Part shown: positions 7,850-15,198 of the stretch, piece by piece
Layout of the letters: the number at the start of each line of letters is the position of its first letter
Numbering within the stretch: the stretch's first letter is position 1
Assembly: GCA_003242645.1 (NCBI GenBank)
Contig: QGVC01000046.1
Span: 1-15,198, forward strand
Direction of reading: 5' to 3'
DNA from: Pseudomonadota bacterium
GTDB lineage: Bacteria; Pseudomonadota; Alphaproteobacteria; Rhizobiales; Hyphomicrobiaceae
DNA length: 15,198 nucleotides
Position numbers and translations under genes: made by a program
Notes under the pieces: generated by a model
Told to the model about the DNA's origin: nothing
The model's database searches: none
What the model saw: only the letters and a program-made list of their open reading frames with translations

Positions 7850-8952
7850 GCCTTTGCCCCGAGACGGCCTCTGCCGAGCACCGGCTCGGCAACGCGATCG
7901 AGCGGCCAGCGGGCGCGCGCCGCGAAGTCCAAGCTATCCGTATGACCACGAACGAGTCGCTCTGCACCGGCCCAAGCGACCATAGCCGCATTGTCTCCGC
8001 ACAGCTCGAGCGGAGGTGCATGGAGGATGAACCCGCTGGATTTGGCGAGATCTGAAAGCGCTTGTCGAAGGCGCTGGTTAGCTGCGACACCACCGGCGAC
8101 CACCAAGTGCCGATTGTGCCCGAGTTTGGCCTCCGCAATTCGCATTGCCGTGGCGCAGCGGTCGACCACGACGTCCGTTACGGCGGCCTCGAAGCTGGCA
8201 CAGAGGTCGCGGATGTCTTCCTCCGTCAACGGCACCAGTTGTAAGGCCTGTCGACGCACCGCGGTCTTGAGTCCAGCGAAGGAAAAGTGGGGCTCGTCAC
8301 GCCCGATCATCGGACGCGGAAAGGCGAAGCGATGTGGGTTACCCTCGCGCGCCATTCGTTCCACGGCAGGCCCACCGGGAAACCCCAGCCCGAGCAGCTT
8401 GGCCGTCTTGTCGAACGCCTCGCCCAGGGCGTCGTCGATTGTGGTACCCAGACGGTCGTAGTGGCCTACGTCGTGGACAAGCAGAAGTTGTGTATGACCA
8501 CCCGAAACGAGCAGCAGGAGATAGGGCGGAGAAAGCCCGTCGGTCAGGCCCACCGTGAGCGCGTGAGCCTCGAGATGATTGACCGCAATCAGACGCTTGC
8601 CGCTGGCCAACGCCAGCGCCTTGGCAGTTGTCAGCCCGACGAGCAGGCCGCCGATGAGCCCAGGCCCAGCGGTCGCCGCGATGCCGTCCAGATGGGCAAG
8701 CGCCACACCTGCATCCCTCAGAGCTTCTGCTATGATCTCATCGAGACACTCGACGTGGGCGCGCGCGGCGATCTCGGGCACGACACCCTCGAACTGCCGG
8801 TGCTGCTCCCATTGCGAACGGACGACGTTCGACAACAGCCGCCCACGCGCCGGCCCTTCGCGGGCAACCACGGCCGCCGCGGTTTCATCGCAGCTCGTCT
8901 CAATGCCGAGCACCAGAACTCCTTTGTGCTCGGTGGCGGTTTTCACGCTCAT
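7846..8952 (-). CDS. tsaD: tRNA N6-adenosine threonylcarbamoyltransferase
   Basis: TsaD transfers the threonylcarbamoyl group from its AMP ester to A37 of ANN-decoding tRNAs, acting with TsaB, TsaE and TsaC. None of these partners is in the window. Visible motifs are [11 protein letters not shown] (15-25), [11 protein letters not shown] (56-66), NHLEAH (125-130) with metal ligands His126 and His130, [10 protein letters not shown] (147-156), and [10 protein letters not shown] (318-327) with ligand Asp320. As written the protein has 368 residues. The ATG at 8952 lacks a Shine-Dalgarno. An internal GTG at 8913 has AAAGGAG five nt upstream and would begin right before LGIETSCDE, as in most homologues, so it may be the true start (355 residues). 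It overlaps gpsA by four nt. It is divergent from hemC across about 109 nt. Confidence 0.97.
   Translation of the reverse strand: MSVKTATEHKGVLVLGIETSCDETAAAVVAREGPARGRLLSNVVRSQWEQHRQFEGVVPEIAARAHVECLDEIIAEALRDAGVALAHLDGIAATAGPGLIGGLLVGLTTAKALALASGKRLIAVNHLEAHALTVGLTDGLSPPYLLLLVSGGHTQLLLVHDVGHYDRLGTTIDDALGEAFDKTAKLLGLGFPGGPAVERMAREGNPHRFAFPRPMIGRDEPHFSFAGLKTAVRRQALQLVPLTEEDIRDLCASFEAAVTDVVVDRCATAMRIAEAKLGHNRHLVVAGGVAANQRLRQALSDLAKSSGFILHAPPLELCGDNAAMVAWAGAERLVRGHTDSLDFAARARWPLDRVAEPVLGRGRLGAKA
8919..8925 (-). promoter_or_regulatory. Internal ribosome-binding site favouring a shorter tsaD start
   Basis: AAAGGAG on the minus strand lies five nt before a GTG (8911-8913) in the tsaD frame. Starting there gives an N-terminus reaching LGIETSCDE within two residues, the usual TsaD length. 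The upstream ATG at 8952 has no comparable site. The sequence cannot prove which start is used. Confidence 0.5.
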
Positions 8953-9061
8953 GCGGCGTCGTGATCCATATGCCCGGTTTGCGTCTTGCGGCTGCCGGGC
9001 GCATGTATGGGCCTGACAGCTCGCGACCGACGGGCTCGGCCTAGCATCCGGAGATTAGCGC

Positions 9062-9991
9062 GTGCAAGCTGGCAGGATCAGAATCGGAAGCCGCGGATCG
9101 CCGCTGGCGCTCGCTCAGGCCAACGAGGTGAAGCGGCGCCTGATCGCAGCGCACGGGCTTGATGAGTCCGCCGTCGAGATCCGAACGATCAAGACAACCG
9201 GCGATCGCATCCAGGACAGGCCACTTGCCCAGGCAGGTGGTAAAGGGCTTTTCACAAAAGAGATCGAAGAGGCCCTGCTCGCCGGCGAAATCGAGTTGGC
9301 TGTCCACTCCATGAAGGACATGCCGACCGTGCTTCCGGATGGCCTTGTCATTGCCGCCATGCTGCCGCGCGAGGACGTGCGGGATGCATTCATCAGCGTG
9401 CGTTTCGGCTCGATCGCGGAGCTGCCGCCGGGTGCCATCGTCGGAAGCTCCTCCCTGCGGCGTCAAGCTCAGGTGCGCAGGATGCGGCCCGATCTGAAGG
9501 TGATCGAGTTTCGAGGGAACGTGGACACCAGATTGCGCAAGCTGGAGCAGGGCGTCGCCGACGCCACCTTCCTCGCCTGTGCCGGCTTAAATCGGCTTGG
9601 TCAGTCAGATCGAATTACTCAGGTGATGTCGACGGAGGAAATGCTGCCGGCCGTTGCGCAAGGTGCGATCGGCATCGAAATCCGCCGTGACGATGATAGG
9701 ATCGCGCAGCTCGTCTCCGCCCTAAACGATGAGCCGACGTCCATCTGCGTAGAAACTGAGCGCGCATTCCTTGCCCGGCTTGAAGGGAGTTGCCGCACTC
9801 CGATTGCAGGGCTTGCCGAATTGCGGGACGGACTCATTCGATTTCGCGGGCTGATACTCACGCCAGATGGCAGCCGATTTCACGAACTCGAGCGGCACGG
9901 CTCGCCTTCTGACGCACGCGCCATCGGAGATGAAGCCGGGCGCGAGCTTCGGGCAATCGCCGGCTCCGACTTCTTTCAGGAATCAAGCTGA
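9062..9991 (+). CDS. hemC: Hydroxymethylbilane synthase (porphobilinogen deaminase)
   Basis: HemC condenses four porphobilinogens into hydroxymethylbilane, the third step of tetrapyrrole synthesis after aminolevulinate, in the cytoplasm. The 309 residues match the family. Motifs seen are IGSRGSPLALAQA (8-20), KTTGDRI (44-50), GGKGLFTKEIE (59-69), and AVHSMKDMP (80-88) with catalytic Asp86. GSSSLRRQAQ (128-137) carries the substrate-binding arginines, and LEGSCRTPI (240-248) carries Cys244, which anchors the dipyrromethane cofactor. The start is GTG with GGAG (9050-9053) eight nt upstream; no ATG fits better. Its stop shares one base with the hemD start (TGATG). It is divergent from tsaD. I could not pick a convincing promoter in the 109-nt intergenic stretch. 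Confidence 0.98.
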   Translation: MQAGRIRIGSRGSPLALAQANEVKRRLIAAHGLDESAVEIRTIKTTGDRIQDRPLAQAGGKGLFTKEIEEALLAGEIELAVHSMKDMPTVLPDGLVIAAMLPREDVRDAFISVRFGSIAELPPGAIVGSSSLRRQAQVRRMRPDLKVIEFRGNVDTRLRKLEQGVADATFLACAGLNRLGQSDRITQVMSTEEMLPAVAQGAIGIEIRRDDDRIAQLVSALNDEPTSICVETERAFLARLEGSCRTPIAGLAELRDGLIRFRGLILTPDGSRFHELERHGSPSDARAIGDEAGRELRAIAGSDFFQESS

Positions 9992-10722
9992 TGCGCCTTC
10001 TCGTTACACGTCCTGAGCCGGATGCGACGGCGCTCCGCGCGCACCTAATTGCGCAGGGGCACGAGGTGCTCATCGAGCCGCTGATCACGATCAAGTTCGA
10101 CAACGCCGACCCTATCGAGCTCGATGGCGTCCAGGCCCTAATCGCTACGAGCCGCAACGGGTTGCGGGCGCTCGCTGCGAGTTCCTCGCTTGGACAGGCG
10201 CAATCGCTTCCCCTTTTCGCGGTCGGGCCCGGTACGGCAGCCACCGCTAAAGCGCTCGGGTTTCAGCACGTCATCAAGGGGCCGGGCACGGGACGACAGC
10301 TTGTCAGCTTTATCGTCGAGCGCACGGACGTGAACGGCGGGCCGTTGCTGCACCTTTCAGGCGACGTGTTGGCCTACGACTTTGCCGCCGAGCTGTCGCG
10401 CCTCGGCTACCATGTCCTTCGACCTATTGTTTATGAGACGGAGCCAGCCAACAGATTCAGCGGCTCCACAGCCACCCGAATCGCGAATGGCTACATCGAA
10501 GGCGTGCTGCTACTTTCGCCACGCACAGCGGCCATCTACACCCGCCTCATCAAATTGCATGATTTGACCGCTTCTGCTCGGGAGATGACCTACTTTTGCA
10601 TTTCGGAAGCCACCGCTGCGGAGCTCAAGGAGATCGACCCCGCAAAGGTAGAGATCGCCGCTGAACCCAACCTGCAGGAAGTGCTTGCTCTGACAGCGCG
10701 CACCGCGCCACAATTACCTTAG
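9991..10722 (+). CDS. hemD: Uroporphyrinogen-III synthase
   Basis: HemD cyclises hydroxymethylbilane with inversion of ring D to give uroporphyrinogen III, the branch point to haem, sirohaem, cobalamin and chlorophyll-type pigments. The family is poorly conserved. The expected skeleton is present in 243 residues: the opening RLLVTRPEPDA, the first-domain GVQALIATSRNGLRAL (near 47-61), LFAVGPGTAATAKALGF (72-88), LHLSGD, the second-domain pattern VLLLSPRTA, and FCISEATAAEL toward the end. The ATG shares its first base with the hemC stop, so translation is coupled and the product acts directly on HemC's unstable product. It is followed by a 105-nt gap before the mitofilin-like gene. Confidence 0.95.
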   Translation: MRLLVTRPEPDATALRAHLIAQGHEVLIEPLITIKFDNADPIELDGVQALIATSRNGLRALAASSSLGQAQSLPLFAVGPGTAATAKALGFQHVIKGPGTGRQLVSFIVERTDVNGGPLLHLSGDVLAYDFAAELSRLGYHVLRPIVYETEPANRFSGSTATRIANGYIEGVLLLSPRTAAIYTRLIKLHDLTASAREMTYFCISEATAAELKEIDPAKVEIAAEPNLQEVLALTARTAPQLP

Positions 10723-10827
10723 ACATTCAACTTGGAAGAACAGCCAGCGGTTAGCCACGAATCTTTAACGTGATCCGCGCCATGAGCATCGCGGGCCATC
10801 CGCTGGCAGAAGAGGCTTGCCGCTGCA

Positions 10828-12732
10828 ATGACCAGTCGAAACGACAGCTCGAAGTCGCCCGGAAAACCTGCGCCGGAGGGTGGAGGTCCGAAGAAGCCCA
10901 GTGCGCTCCTTGATTTGAAGGCAACCGAGGTGTCGAGCAGCGAAGCCAAGCCTTCCGCTTCCACCTCTTCAGGTCGTACCGAGGCATCACCGACAGCCAC
11001 GTCCTCGAGCGGGAGTAAGGCGCCGGAACGTGGTACAGGCGCGCCTCCTCCTGCTCTAGCCTCGGCATCGAAGCCGAGCGCGCCGTCAGGAGCATCATCG
11101 TCGAGCGCGGCAAGAACTGCGGAAACGGGGAGCTCGGCGGGTGCAGCGAGCGCGGCCACCAAGCCAACGAGCGATCAAGCCACGTCGAACCGCCCACCGC
11201 AGAGCGGGACCGCCTCAGCTCCCAAAGCAGACTCGGCTCCAAAGGGAGGCCCGACTCTTAAATCGGACGCTCAGCTCGAGACCAAGCCGGCCACCGCCGC
11301 AAAGCGCCTCAGCGGCAGCAGTCTCGTGACTCACCTGACGGCTGGCGTCGCGGGCGGCTTTTTGGCTCTGCTTCTTGCCGATTTCGTTGGTCCGCAATTC
11401 GGCCTAGGAAACCGGACGCCGCCGCAAATCATCAGCGATTTGCAGCAGCGTCTCGCCGCAGCAGAGCAGCAGCTTCGGGCACGCGCAGAGACGTCCGGCC
11501 CGTCGCCTGCGGAGCTTCAGCAAAGGCTCGAGGATGTGAACAATCGTCTTACGCGCCTCGATGAAATCAGCCGCACGATCGGTGAGCTATCGGAAAGCCA
11601 GTCAAAGCTCGCCGCTGATACCGCCAGCTTAGGAGAGCGCGTCAGCAGATCAGCTCCCGCCGATGTCGTGGAGCGCATTGCCAAGCTCGAACAAGTCCTC
11701 GCGAACCTGACGGCGGCAGCCGGGAGCGATGAACCTGGCCGTATTCCTCAGCTCGCGGCCATCAGCGGCAAGCTGGCCGACCTCGAAAGCACCATTCCCA
11801 ACCAGTTGGCCGAGCTCCGAAAGAGCGTGAGCGAAGAAATCGCCACGCGGCTCAACGAAATCGCCGAAGCCAGCGAGGCGGCACGCGCTGCCACATTGCG
11901 CATGGATCGCGAGCTGGCGGCAACAAAGGGTGATCTGGCCCGGCTCTCACAGCGGGCGGAAGCTCTCCGGTCTACAGATGACCGGCTTGAGCAGCTCCTG
12001 CGTGCCGTCCAGGAGGAGGCAGGGAGCCTTCGTAGCGCAGTCGAGGGACTGCAAAGCGAGCTTGCGTCGCAGCTCAAGACCGTTGCCCGCAACCAAGACG
12101 TGGCGGCAGCCCTGACTCCTGTGGAAAGCCGGATCGCAACGCTCGAACAAAGCGTAGAGGCTGTCGTTCGTAACGAGGAGGACCGCCGTGCTAATGCCGA
12201 GCGGATTGTGCTCGCCCTCGAGCTTGGGAACCTCAAGCGTGCCCTCGACCGCGGCGGCAGCTACGCGACCGAGCTTTCGGAGCTCAGCCGGGTCGCTGGC
12301 GGCAAGATCGATCTCGCGGCTCTAGAGCGCTACAAGGACACCGGGGTGCCGACGATCGCCGCTCTGAGGCAGGAATTCCGCTCCGTCGCTCACGCGATCA
12401 TTGACGCGGCCAACATGCCGGCCGACGCCTCGGCACTGGATCGGCTGCTCATGGGCGCGAAATCCATTGTCCGTGTGCGCCGCATCGAGCACAGCCCCGA
12501 TGATATGAGCGTTGAGGCGATCGTTGCCCGCATGGAGCAAGCACTCGCCGAAAGCAAATTCGCGGCCGTTTTGGAGCAGGCCAAGCAGCTACCCCCGAAG
12601 GCTTTGGAACCTGCAGAGGGCTGGCTCGCCAAGGTTGAGGCACGCGCAGCCGTGGATCGTGCAATCGCCAGTGTCGAGGATCAGCTCAAGGCCTCCCTCA
12701 GCGGCCAGGCTGTCGAGAAAAGGACTCAGTAG
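10828..12732 (+). CDS. Mitofilin/Mic60 family inner-membrane protein (alphaproteobacterial Mic60, COG4223)
   Basis: The 634-residue protein has a low-complexity N-terminus of about 160 residues rich in Ala, Ser, Pro and Lys, broken only by PSALLDLKATEV (24-35). One membrane helix follows (about 166-190, with AGVAGGFLALLLADF). Then comes a long coiled-coil-like region (about 200-470) full of heptad-type Leu/Ala with Glu, Gln and Arg. The C-terminal mitofilin signature (about 480-630) includes LERYKDTGVPTIAALRQEF and later ALEPAEGWLAKVEARA. Homologues help form crista-like intracytoplasmic membranes in alphaproteobacteria, and mitochondrial Mic60 shapes crista junctions. Position between hemD and hemY is the known alphaproteobacterial arrangement. 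Its stop TAG directly abuts the hemY ATG. The Shine-Dalgarno is weak. Family assignment is confident; membrane-shaping in this organism is inferred. Confidence 0.9.
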   Translation: MTSRNDSSKSPGKPAPEGGGPKKPSALLDLKATEVSSSEAKPSASTSSGRTEASPTATSSSGSKAPERGTGAPPPALASASKPSAPSGASSSSAARTAETGSSAGAASAATKPTSDQATSNRPPQSGTASAPKADSAPKGGPTLKSDAQLETKPATAAKRLSGSSLVTHLTAGVAGGFLALLLADFVGPQFGLGNRTPPQIISDLQQRLAAAEQQLRARAETSGPSPAELQQRLEDVNNRLTRLDEISRTIGELSESQSKLAADTASLGERVSRSAPADVVERIAKLEQVLANLTAAAGSDEPGRIPQLAAISGKLADLESTIPNQLAELRKSVSEEIATRLNEIAEASEAARAATLRMDRELAATKGDLARLSQRAEALRSTDDRLEQLLRAVQEEAGSLRSAVEGLQSELASQLKTVARNQDVAAALTPVESRIATLEQSVEAVVRNEEDRRANAERIVLALELGNLKRALDRGGSYATELSELSRVAGGKIDLAALERYKDTGVPTIAALRQEFRSVAHAIIDAANMPADASALDRLLMGAKSIVRVRRIEHSPDDMSVEAIVARMEQALAESKFAAVLEQAKQLPPKALEPAEGWLAKVEARAAVDRAIASVEDQLKASLSGQAVEKRTQ

Positions 12733-14697
12733 ATGCTGCGTCTGGTTCTGTTCCTGCTGGCCGTTCTGGTTATTGCCTTCGGTCTTTCGTGGCTTGCCGA
12801 CCGGCCGGGCAGTCTCATCGTGCAGTGGCAAGGCTATGAGATCGAGACCAGCGTTTTCCGCGCGATCGTCATCCTGGCCGTGCTGCTGGGCCTGACAATC
12901 GTGCTGTGGTCCGTGCTTCGGCAGATCTGGAACAGCCCGGCTGCGATCGGACAGTTCCTCAACCGGCGCCGGGAGAAGCGCGGGCTGGAGGCCCTGTCCA
13001 GCGGCATGATTGCAATCGGGGCGGGCGATAAAGCGCTTGCCACGCGCTATGCCATCCAGGCCCGAAAATCCCTGCCGAATGAGCCCTTGACGCACCTCTT
13101 GCGAGCCCAGGCCGCCCAACTTTCTGGAGATCGCGTAACGGCACGGCGCATTTTCGAGGCCATGCTGGCTTCCCCTGATACCGAGCAGCTTGGGCTGCGG
13201 GGCTTGTTCCTGGAGGCCGAGCGGGAGGGGGAAGAGGAAGCGGCGCGCCAGTTCGCCGAGCGCGCCATGAGGCTCAACCCAAAGCTCAGCTGGCCCGTGG
13301 AGGCTCTGTTCGAGATTCAGTGCCGTCGGCATGACTGGGCTGGCGCCCTGGAGACGCTGGCGATCGCGAAACGCCACCATCATATCGATCGGGCTCTGGC
13401 CGACCGTCGGCGTGCTGTGCTTCTGACAGCCCAGGCCCAGGAGCTGGAGGACACCTCTCCCGAGACCGCGATGAACCTCGCGCTCGAAGCCCATAGCCTC
13501 GCACCTGACCTCGTGCCCGCTGCCGCCATTGCCGGTCGCGTGCTGGCCGCGAAAGGACACATCCGGCGCGCCGCAAAGGTGCTGCAGCGGACCTGGAAGC
13601 GCTCGCCACACCCCGATATTGCGACTGCCTACGCCTACGTCCGCATTGGCGACAGCCCTCGCGACCGACTTGAGCGGGTGAAGCAGCTGGCCGCTCTGCG
13701 GCCGCACTCCATCGAGAGCGCCCTGGCTGTGGCAACGGCAGCTATCGAAGCTCGCGACTGGGCGACCGCCCGCCACGCTCTCCAACCCCTTCTCAACAAC
13801 GCGCCGACTCAGCGCGCCTGCATGTTGATGGCCCGCATCGAGGCCGAGCAGCATGGCGACAGGGGCCGCGTGCGGGAATGGCTGGCGCGGGCCGTCAGCG
13901 CGCCTCGCGATCCGGCGTGGACGGCCGACGGCGTTGTTTCGGAGAAGTGGGCGCCCACGTCGCCTGTGACGGGTGCGTTGGACGCCTTCCAGTGGCGCGT
14001 GCCTGTTGAGGCCACGAGCGCATCTGGAGTGTCGGTTCTTGGCCAGAAGCTTAGTGAATTCTCGAAACTTGACGGCCCCGAGCCTGAGGCGATCGAGGAG
14101 CCGCCGGTCATAGAAGCGCAGGCAGGCGCTTCCCTAACAGACAAGGCTATACCCGCGACCGACGCCGAAGTCGTCGATGAGGCCCCGTCTAACGACGCGC
14201 ATGCCTCGAGGGCACACACAGGGCCCGCCTCTGCCACTTCTGAGACGACACAGCCGGCCGCCGCCGCTACCAAAGATCAAGGCAACGAAGCAGCCGGATC
14301 TCCCGGATCAAAATCGCAAGAGCCAGCGAAGGCCACTGATGGGCCGGTAGAGGCTAAAGCGACCGCAGGTCCCGCTTCCAAGCCTGCCGGTCAGCCTGCT
14401 CAAGAAACGACCCCAGTAGCAGGACCAGATCGCACCACGGTCCCCGATGCGACAACAGCTGCCGAGGAACTATCACCAGCAACAGTCCCGGCCACTGCTG
14501 CCCGCGAGGAGGCAGCGAGTCAGCCGACAACTCAGAAGCCGGCACCGCAACCCTTCCGCACGCAGACCCGCCCGATCGAGCCGCGGATCTTCGTGCCACC
14601 CAGGCCACCGGACGACCCCGGCCCGGACCCCGACGGCGACGAAGATGTTTCGGGATCCAGCCTGGGGTTGCGCTTACCGCTCAAGGGATCCATCTGA
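12733..14697 (+). CDS. hemY: HemY-like TPR membrane protein (COG3898) with long disordered tail
   Basis: This is the proteobacterial HemY of haem operons, not the Gram-positive coproporphyrinogen oxidase of the same name; its biochemical role is unclear. Two membrane helices (about 2-22 and 42-62) flank LADRPGSLIVQWQGYEIETS, the HemY N-terminal domain. A helical TPR-like repeat region runs to about residue 390. The conserved C-terminal block DPAWTADGVVSEKWAP then SPVTGALDAFQW lies at 393-421. After this comes about 230 residues rich in Ala, Pro, Thr, Glu and Lys, ending in a short block with PRIFVPPRPPDDPGPD. At 654 residues it is far longer than the roughly 400 of enteric HemY, the difference being the tail. 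The start abuts the mitofilin-like gene's stop. The name is positional and family-based; no catalytic residues are apparent. Confidence 0.9.
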   Translation: MLRLVLFLLAVLVIAFGLSWLADRPGSLIVQWQGYEIETSVFRAIVILAVLLGLTIVLWSVLRQIWNSPAAIGQFLNRRREKRGLEALSSGMIAIGAGDKALATRYAIQARKSLPNEPLTHLLRAQAAQLSGDRVTARRIFEAMLASPDTEQLGLRGLFLEAEREGEEEAARQFAERAMRLNPKLSWPVEALFEIQCRRHDWAGALETLAIAKRHHHIDRALADRRRAVLLTAQAQELEDTSPETAMNLALEAHSLAPDLVPAAAIAGRVLAAKGHIRRAAKVLQRTWKRSPHPDIATAYAYVRIGDSPRDRLERVKQLAALRPHSIESALAVATAAIEARDWATARHALQPLLNNAPTQRACMLMARIEAEQHGDRGRVREWLARAVSAPRDPAWTADGVVSEKWAPTSPVTGALDAFQWRVPVEATSASGVSVLGQKLSEFSKLDGPEPEAIEEPPVIEAQAGASLTDKAIPATDAEVVDEAPSNDAHASRAHTGPASATSETTQPAAAATKDQGNEAAGSPGSKSQEPAKATDGPVEAKATAGPASKPAGQPAQETTPVAGPDRTTVPDATTAAEELSPATVPATAAREEAASQPTTQKPAPQPFRTQTRPIEPRIFVPPRPPDDPGPDPDGDEDVSGSSLGLRLPLKGSI

Positions 14698-14740
14698 AGA
14701 ACAGCAGGGGCGGAGCGTCCAGAATGAGTGCCCTACGCCC

Positions 14741-14768
14741 TTGCCAACTCAGGCTAAGTGAGTATATG
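14741..14768 (+). promoter_or_regulatory. Possible promoter of tRNA-Thr
   Basis: TTGCCA (14741-14746) and TATATG (14763-14768) are 16 nt apart and resemble sigma70 -35 and -10 boxes. A start near 14775 would leave a leader of about 14 nt before the mature tRNA. Based on pattern only. Confidence 0.35.
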
Positions 14769-14788
14769 CCTGCCTCTCATCGTGGTTG

Positions 14789-14864
14789 GCCGCAATAGCT
14801 CAGCCGGTAGAGCACATCATTCGTAATGATGGGGTCGGGGGTTCGAATCCCTCTTGCGGCACCA
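14789..14864 (+). tRNA. tRNA-Thr (anticodon CGT)
   Basis: All arms fold. The acceptor stem GCCGCAA pairs with TTGCGGC (14854-14860), and the D-stem GCTC pairs with GAGC. The anticodon stem CATCA pairs with TGATG around the loop TTCGTAA, whose anticodon CGT (14822-14824) reads ACG threonine codons. The T-stem GGGGG pairs with CCCTC with one G-T wobble around TTCGAAT. The 3' CCA is encoded (14862-14864). Discriminator A and the acceptor start GC resemble other bacterial tRNA-Thr. It follows hemY by 91 nt. As a TsaD substrate type (ANN decoding), its A37 sits at 14825. Confidence 0.97.
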
Positions 14865-15198
14865 TCCCTCCTCAAGTGACGTCCGGGCCGCCTACAAGAC
14901 CTTGATTAAGCAAGCATTTCTGCAAGACACTACTCAGCGCTGTGCGCTTCAGGCCGTGGTGGGAGTTCGTGAAGCTCACCACCGCCGTTGGTCCACGAGC
15001 AAGGGCTAGAGTCCTGCCCTGCGTGCCATTCCCCGTTTATCGTTATAGATCAATGGGTTCGGTCCGTAGGTGCGAGCATTCGCACAGACGAGTCGTACCT
15101 CCCCCTACGTCCACGGAATGCCCGCAGTTGTAGCTGTAGCATTCTTGAGATGAATGCATCCAACGCCGACTGCCTCAAGCTGCTGCTGCAGAATTCTT
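14865..15198. other. Stretch without an intact gene after tRNA-Thr
   Basis: No intact reading frame here has gene-like features. The longest plus-strand frame (14942-15133, 63 codons, non-ATG context) has no ribosome site and no recognisable motif. The minus strand holds a short aminotransferase-like remnant (14872-15033). I see no integrase, no direct repeat of the tRNA 3' end and no intrinsic terminator with a T-run. An ATG at 15150 opens a frame that runs off the window, without a ribosome site. Confidence 0.6.
14872..15033 (-). pseudogene. Possible remnant of a diaminobutyrate-type class III aminotransferase
   Basis: One minus-strand frame between two stops reads GNGTQGRTLALARG followed by PTAVVSFTNSHHGL. 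This resembles the PLP-binding core of diaminobutyrate/acetylornithine-type aminotransferases, where GTNAVE..ALKLAR is followed by a V(V)xFTNxFHG block. The surrounding frame is not conserved and has no start. A neighbouring frame upstream reads ARTYGPNPLIYND, weakly like the YGHNNPLI block of the same family, but much too close. If real, it is a heavily deleted fragment. Chance similarity cannot be excluded because only about 12 residues match well. Confidence 0.3.

Noticed and set aside
12589..13854. A 421-codon open frame on the minus strand opposite hemY
   Set aside because: It is antisense to a well-supported gene in high-GC DNA, rich in Arg, Gly, Gln and His, with no recognisable motif and no ribosome site.
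14704..14744. Inverted repeat GCAGGGGCG / CGCCCTTGC after hemY as a terminator
   Set aside because: The loop is 23 nt, one pair is a wobble and no T-run follows; the right arm overlaps the possible tRNA promoter.
14942..15133. A 63-codon plus-strand frame after the tRNA
   Set aside because: It is Arg- and Pro-rich with no start context, and the opposite strand gives a better, though weak, family match.
15150..15198. An ATG opening a frame to the window end
   Set aside because: There is no ribosome site and only 16 codons are visible, so a gene cannot be supported.

Overview
The window is chromosomal DNA from an alphaproteobacterium, most likely of the order Hyphomicrobiales (Rhizobiales). 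The reasons are the high-GC coding sequence and the arrangement of gpsA-tsaD divergent from hemC-hemD-(mitofilin-like gene)-hemY. The extensin-like protein, the DUF1761 protein and the bacterial EtfB-methyltransferase-like protein point the same way. The genus cannot be read from the sequence. Most of the window is a conserved housekeeping neighbourhood, and the two ends look accessory and partly decayed.

Left end (1-2132). A minus-strand gene encodes an unusual nitroreductase domain joined to a class I methyltransferase-like domain. It stops soon after the methyltransferase core and may be frameshifted. Divergent from it is a TRAP-type substrate-binding protein gene (dctP family) with a clear signal peptide. 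That gene is broken by an apparent one-base deletion and loses its C-terminal third, and no TRAP permease genes follow.

Middle (2160-6740). A plus-strand extensin-family gene converges on acs (acetyl-CoA synthetase, minus strand). A good intrinsic terminator lies in the convergent gap, and a plausible sigma70-type promoter lies upstream of acs. Further up on the minus strand, an EVE-domain gene, an EtfB-type lysine methyltransferase gene and a four-helix DUF1761 gene sit nearly end to end. The last two overlap by ATGA.

Core (6848-14697). gpsA and tsaD overlap by 4 nt on the minus strand. Divergent from them, hemC, hemD, an alphaproteobacterial Mic60/mitofilin homologue and hemY run on the plus strand with almost no spacing except a 105-nt gap before the mitofilin gene. 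HemC and HemD make uroporphyrinogen III from porphobilinogen. The mitofilin-like and HemY-like proteins are membrane-anchored and carry long disordered Ala/Pro/Ser/Thr-rich regions. The grouping links tetrapyrrole synthesis with inner-membrane architecture, as known for alphaproteobacterial Mic60.

Right end (14698-15198). A complete tRNA-Thr(CGT) gene with encoded CCA is followed by about 330 nt without an intact gene. On the minus strand there I see a short in-frame stretch resembling the core of a diaminobutyrate/class III aminotransferase, probably a gene remnant. I found no CRISPR array, insertion sequence, phage gene or complete novel defence or biosynthetic system. The most unusual items are the nitroreductase-methyltransferase fusion, the two gene remnants at the window edges, and a short conserved-looking motif in the otherwise low-complexity N-terminus of the Mic60 homologue.
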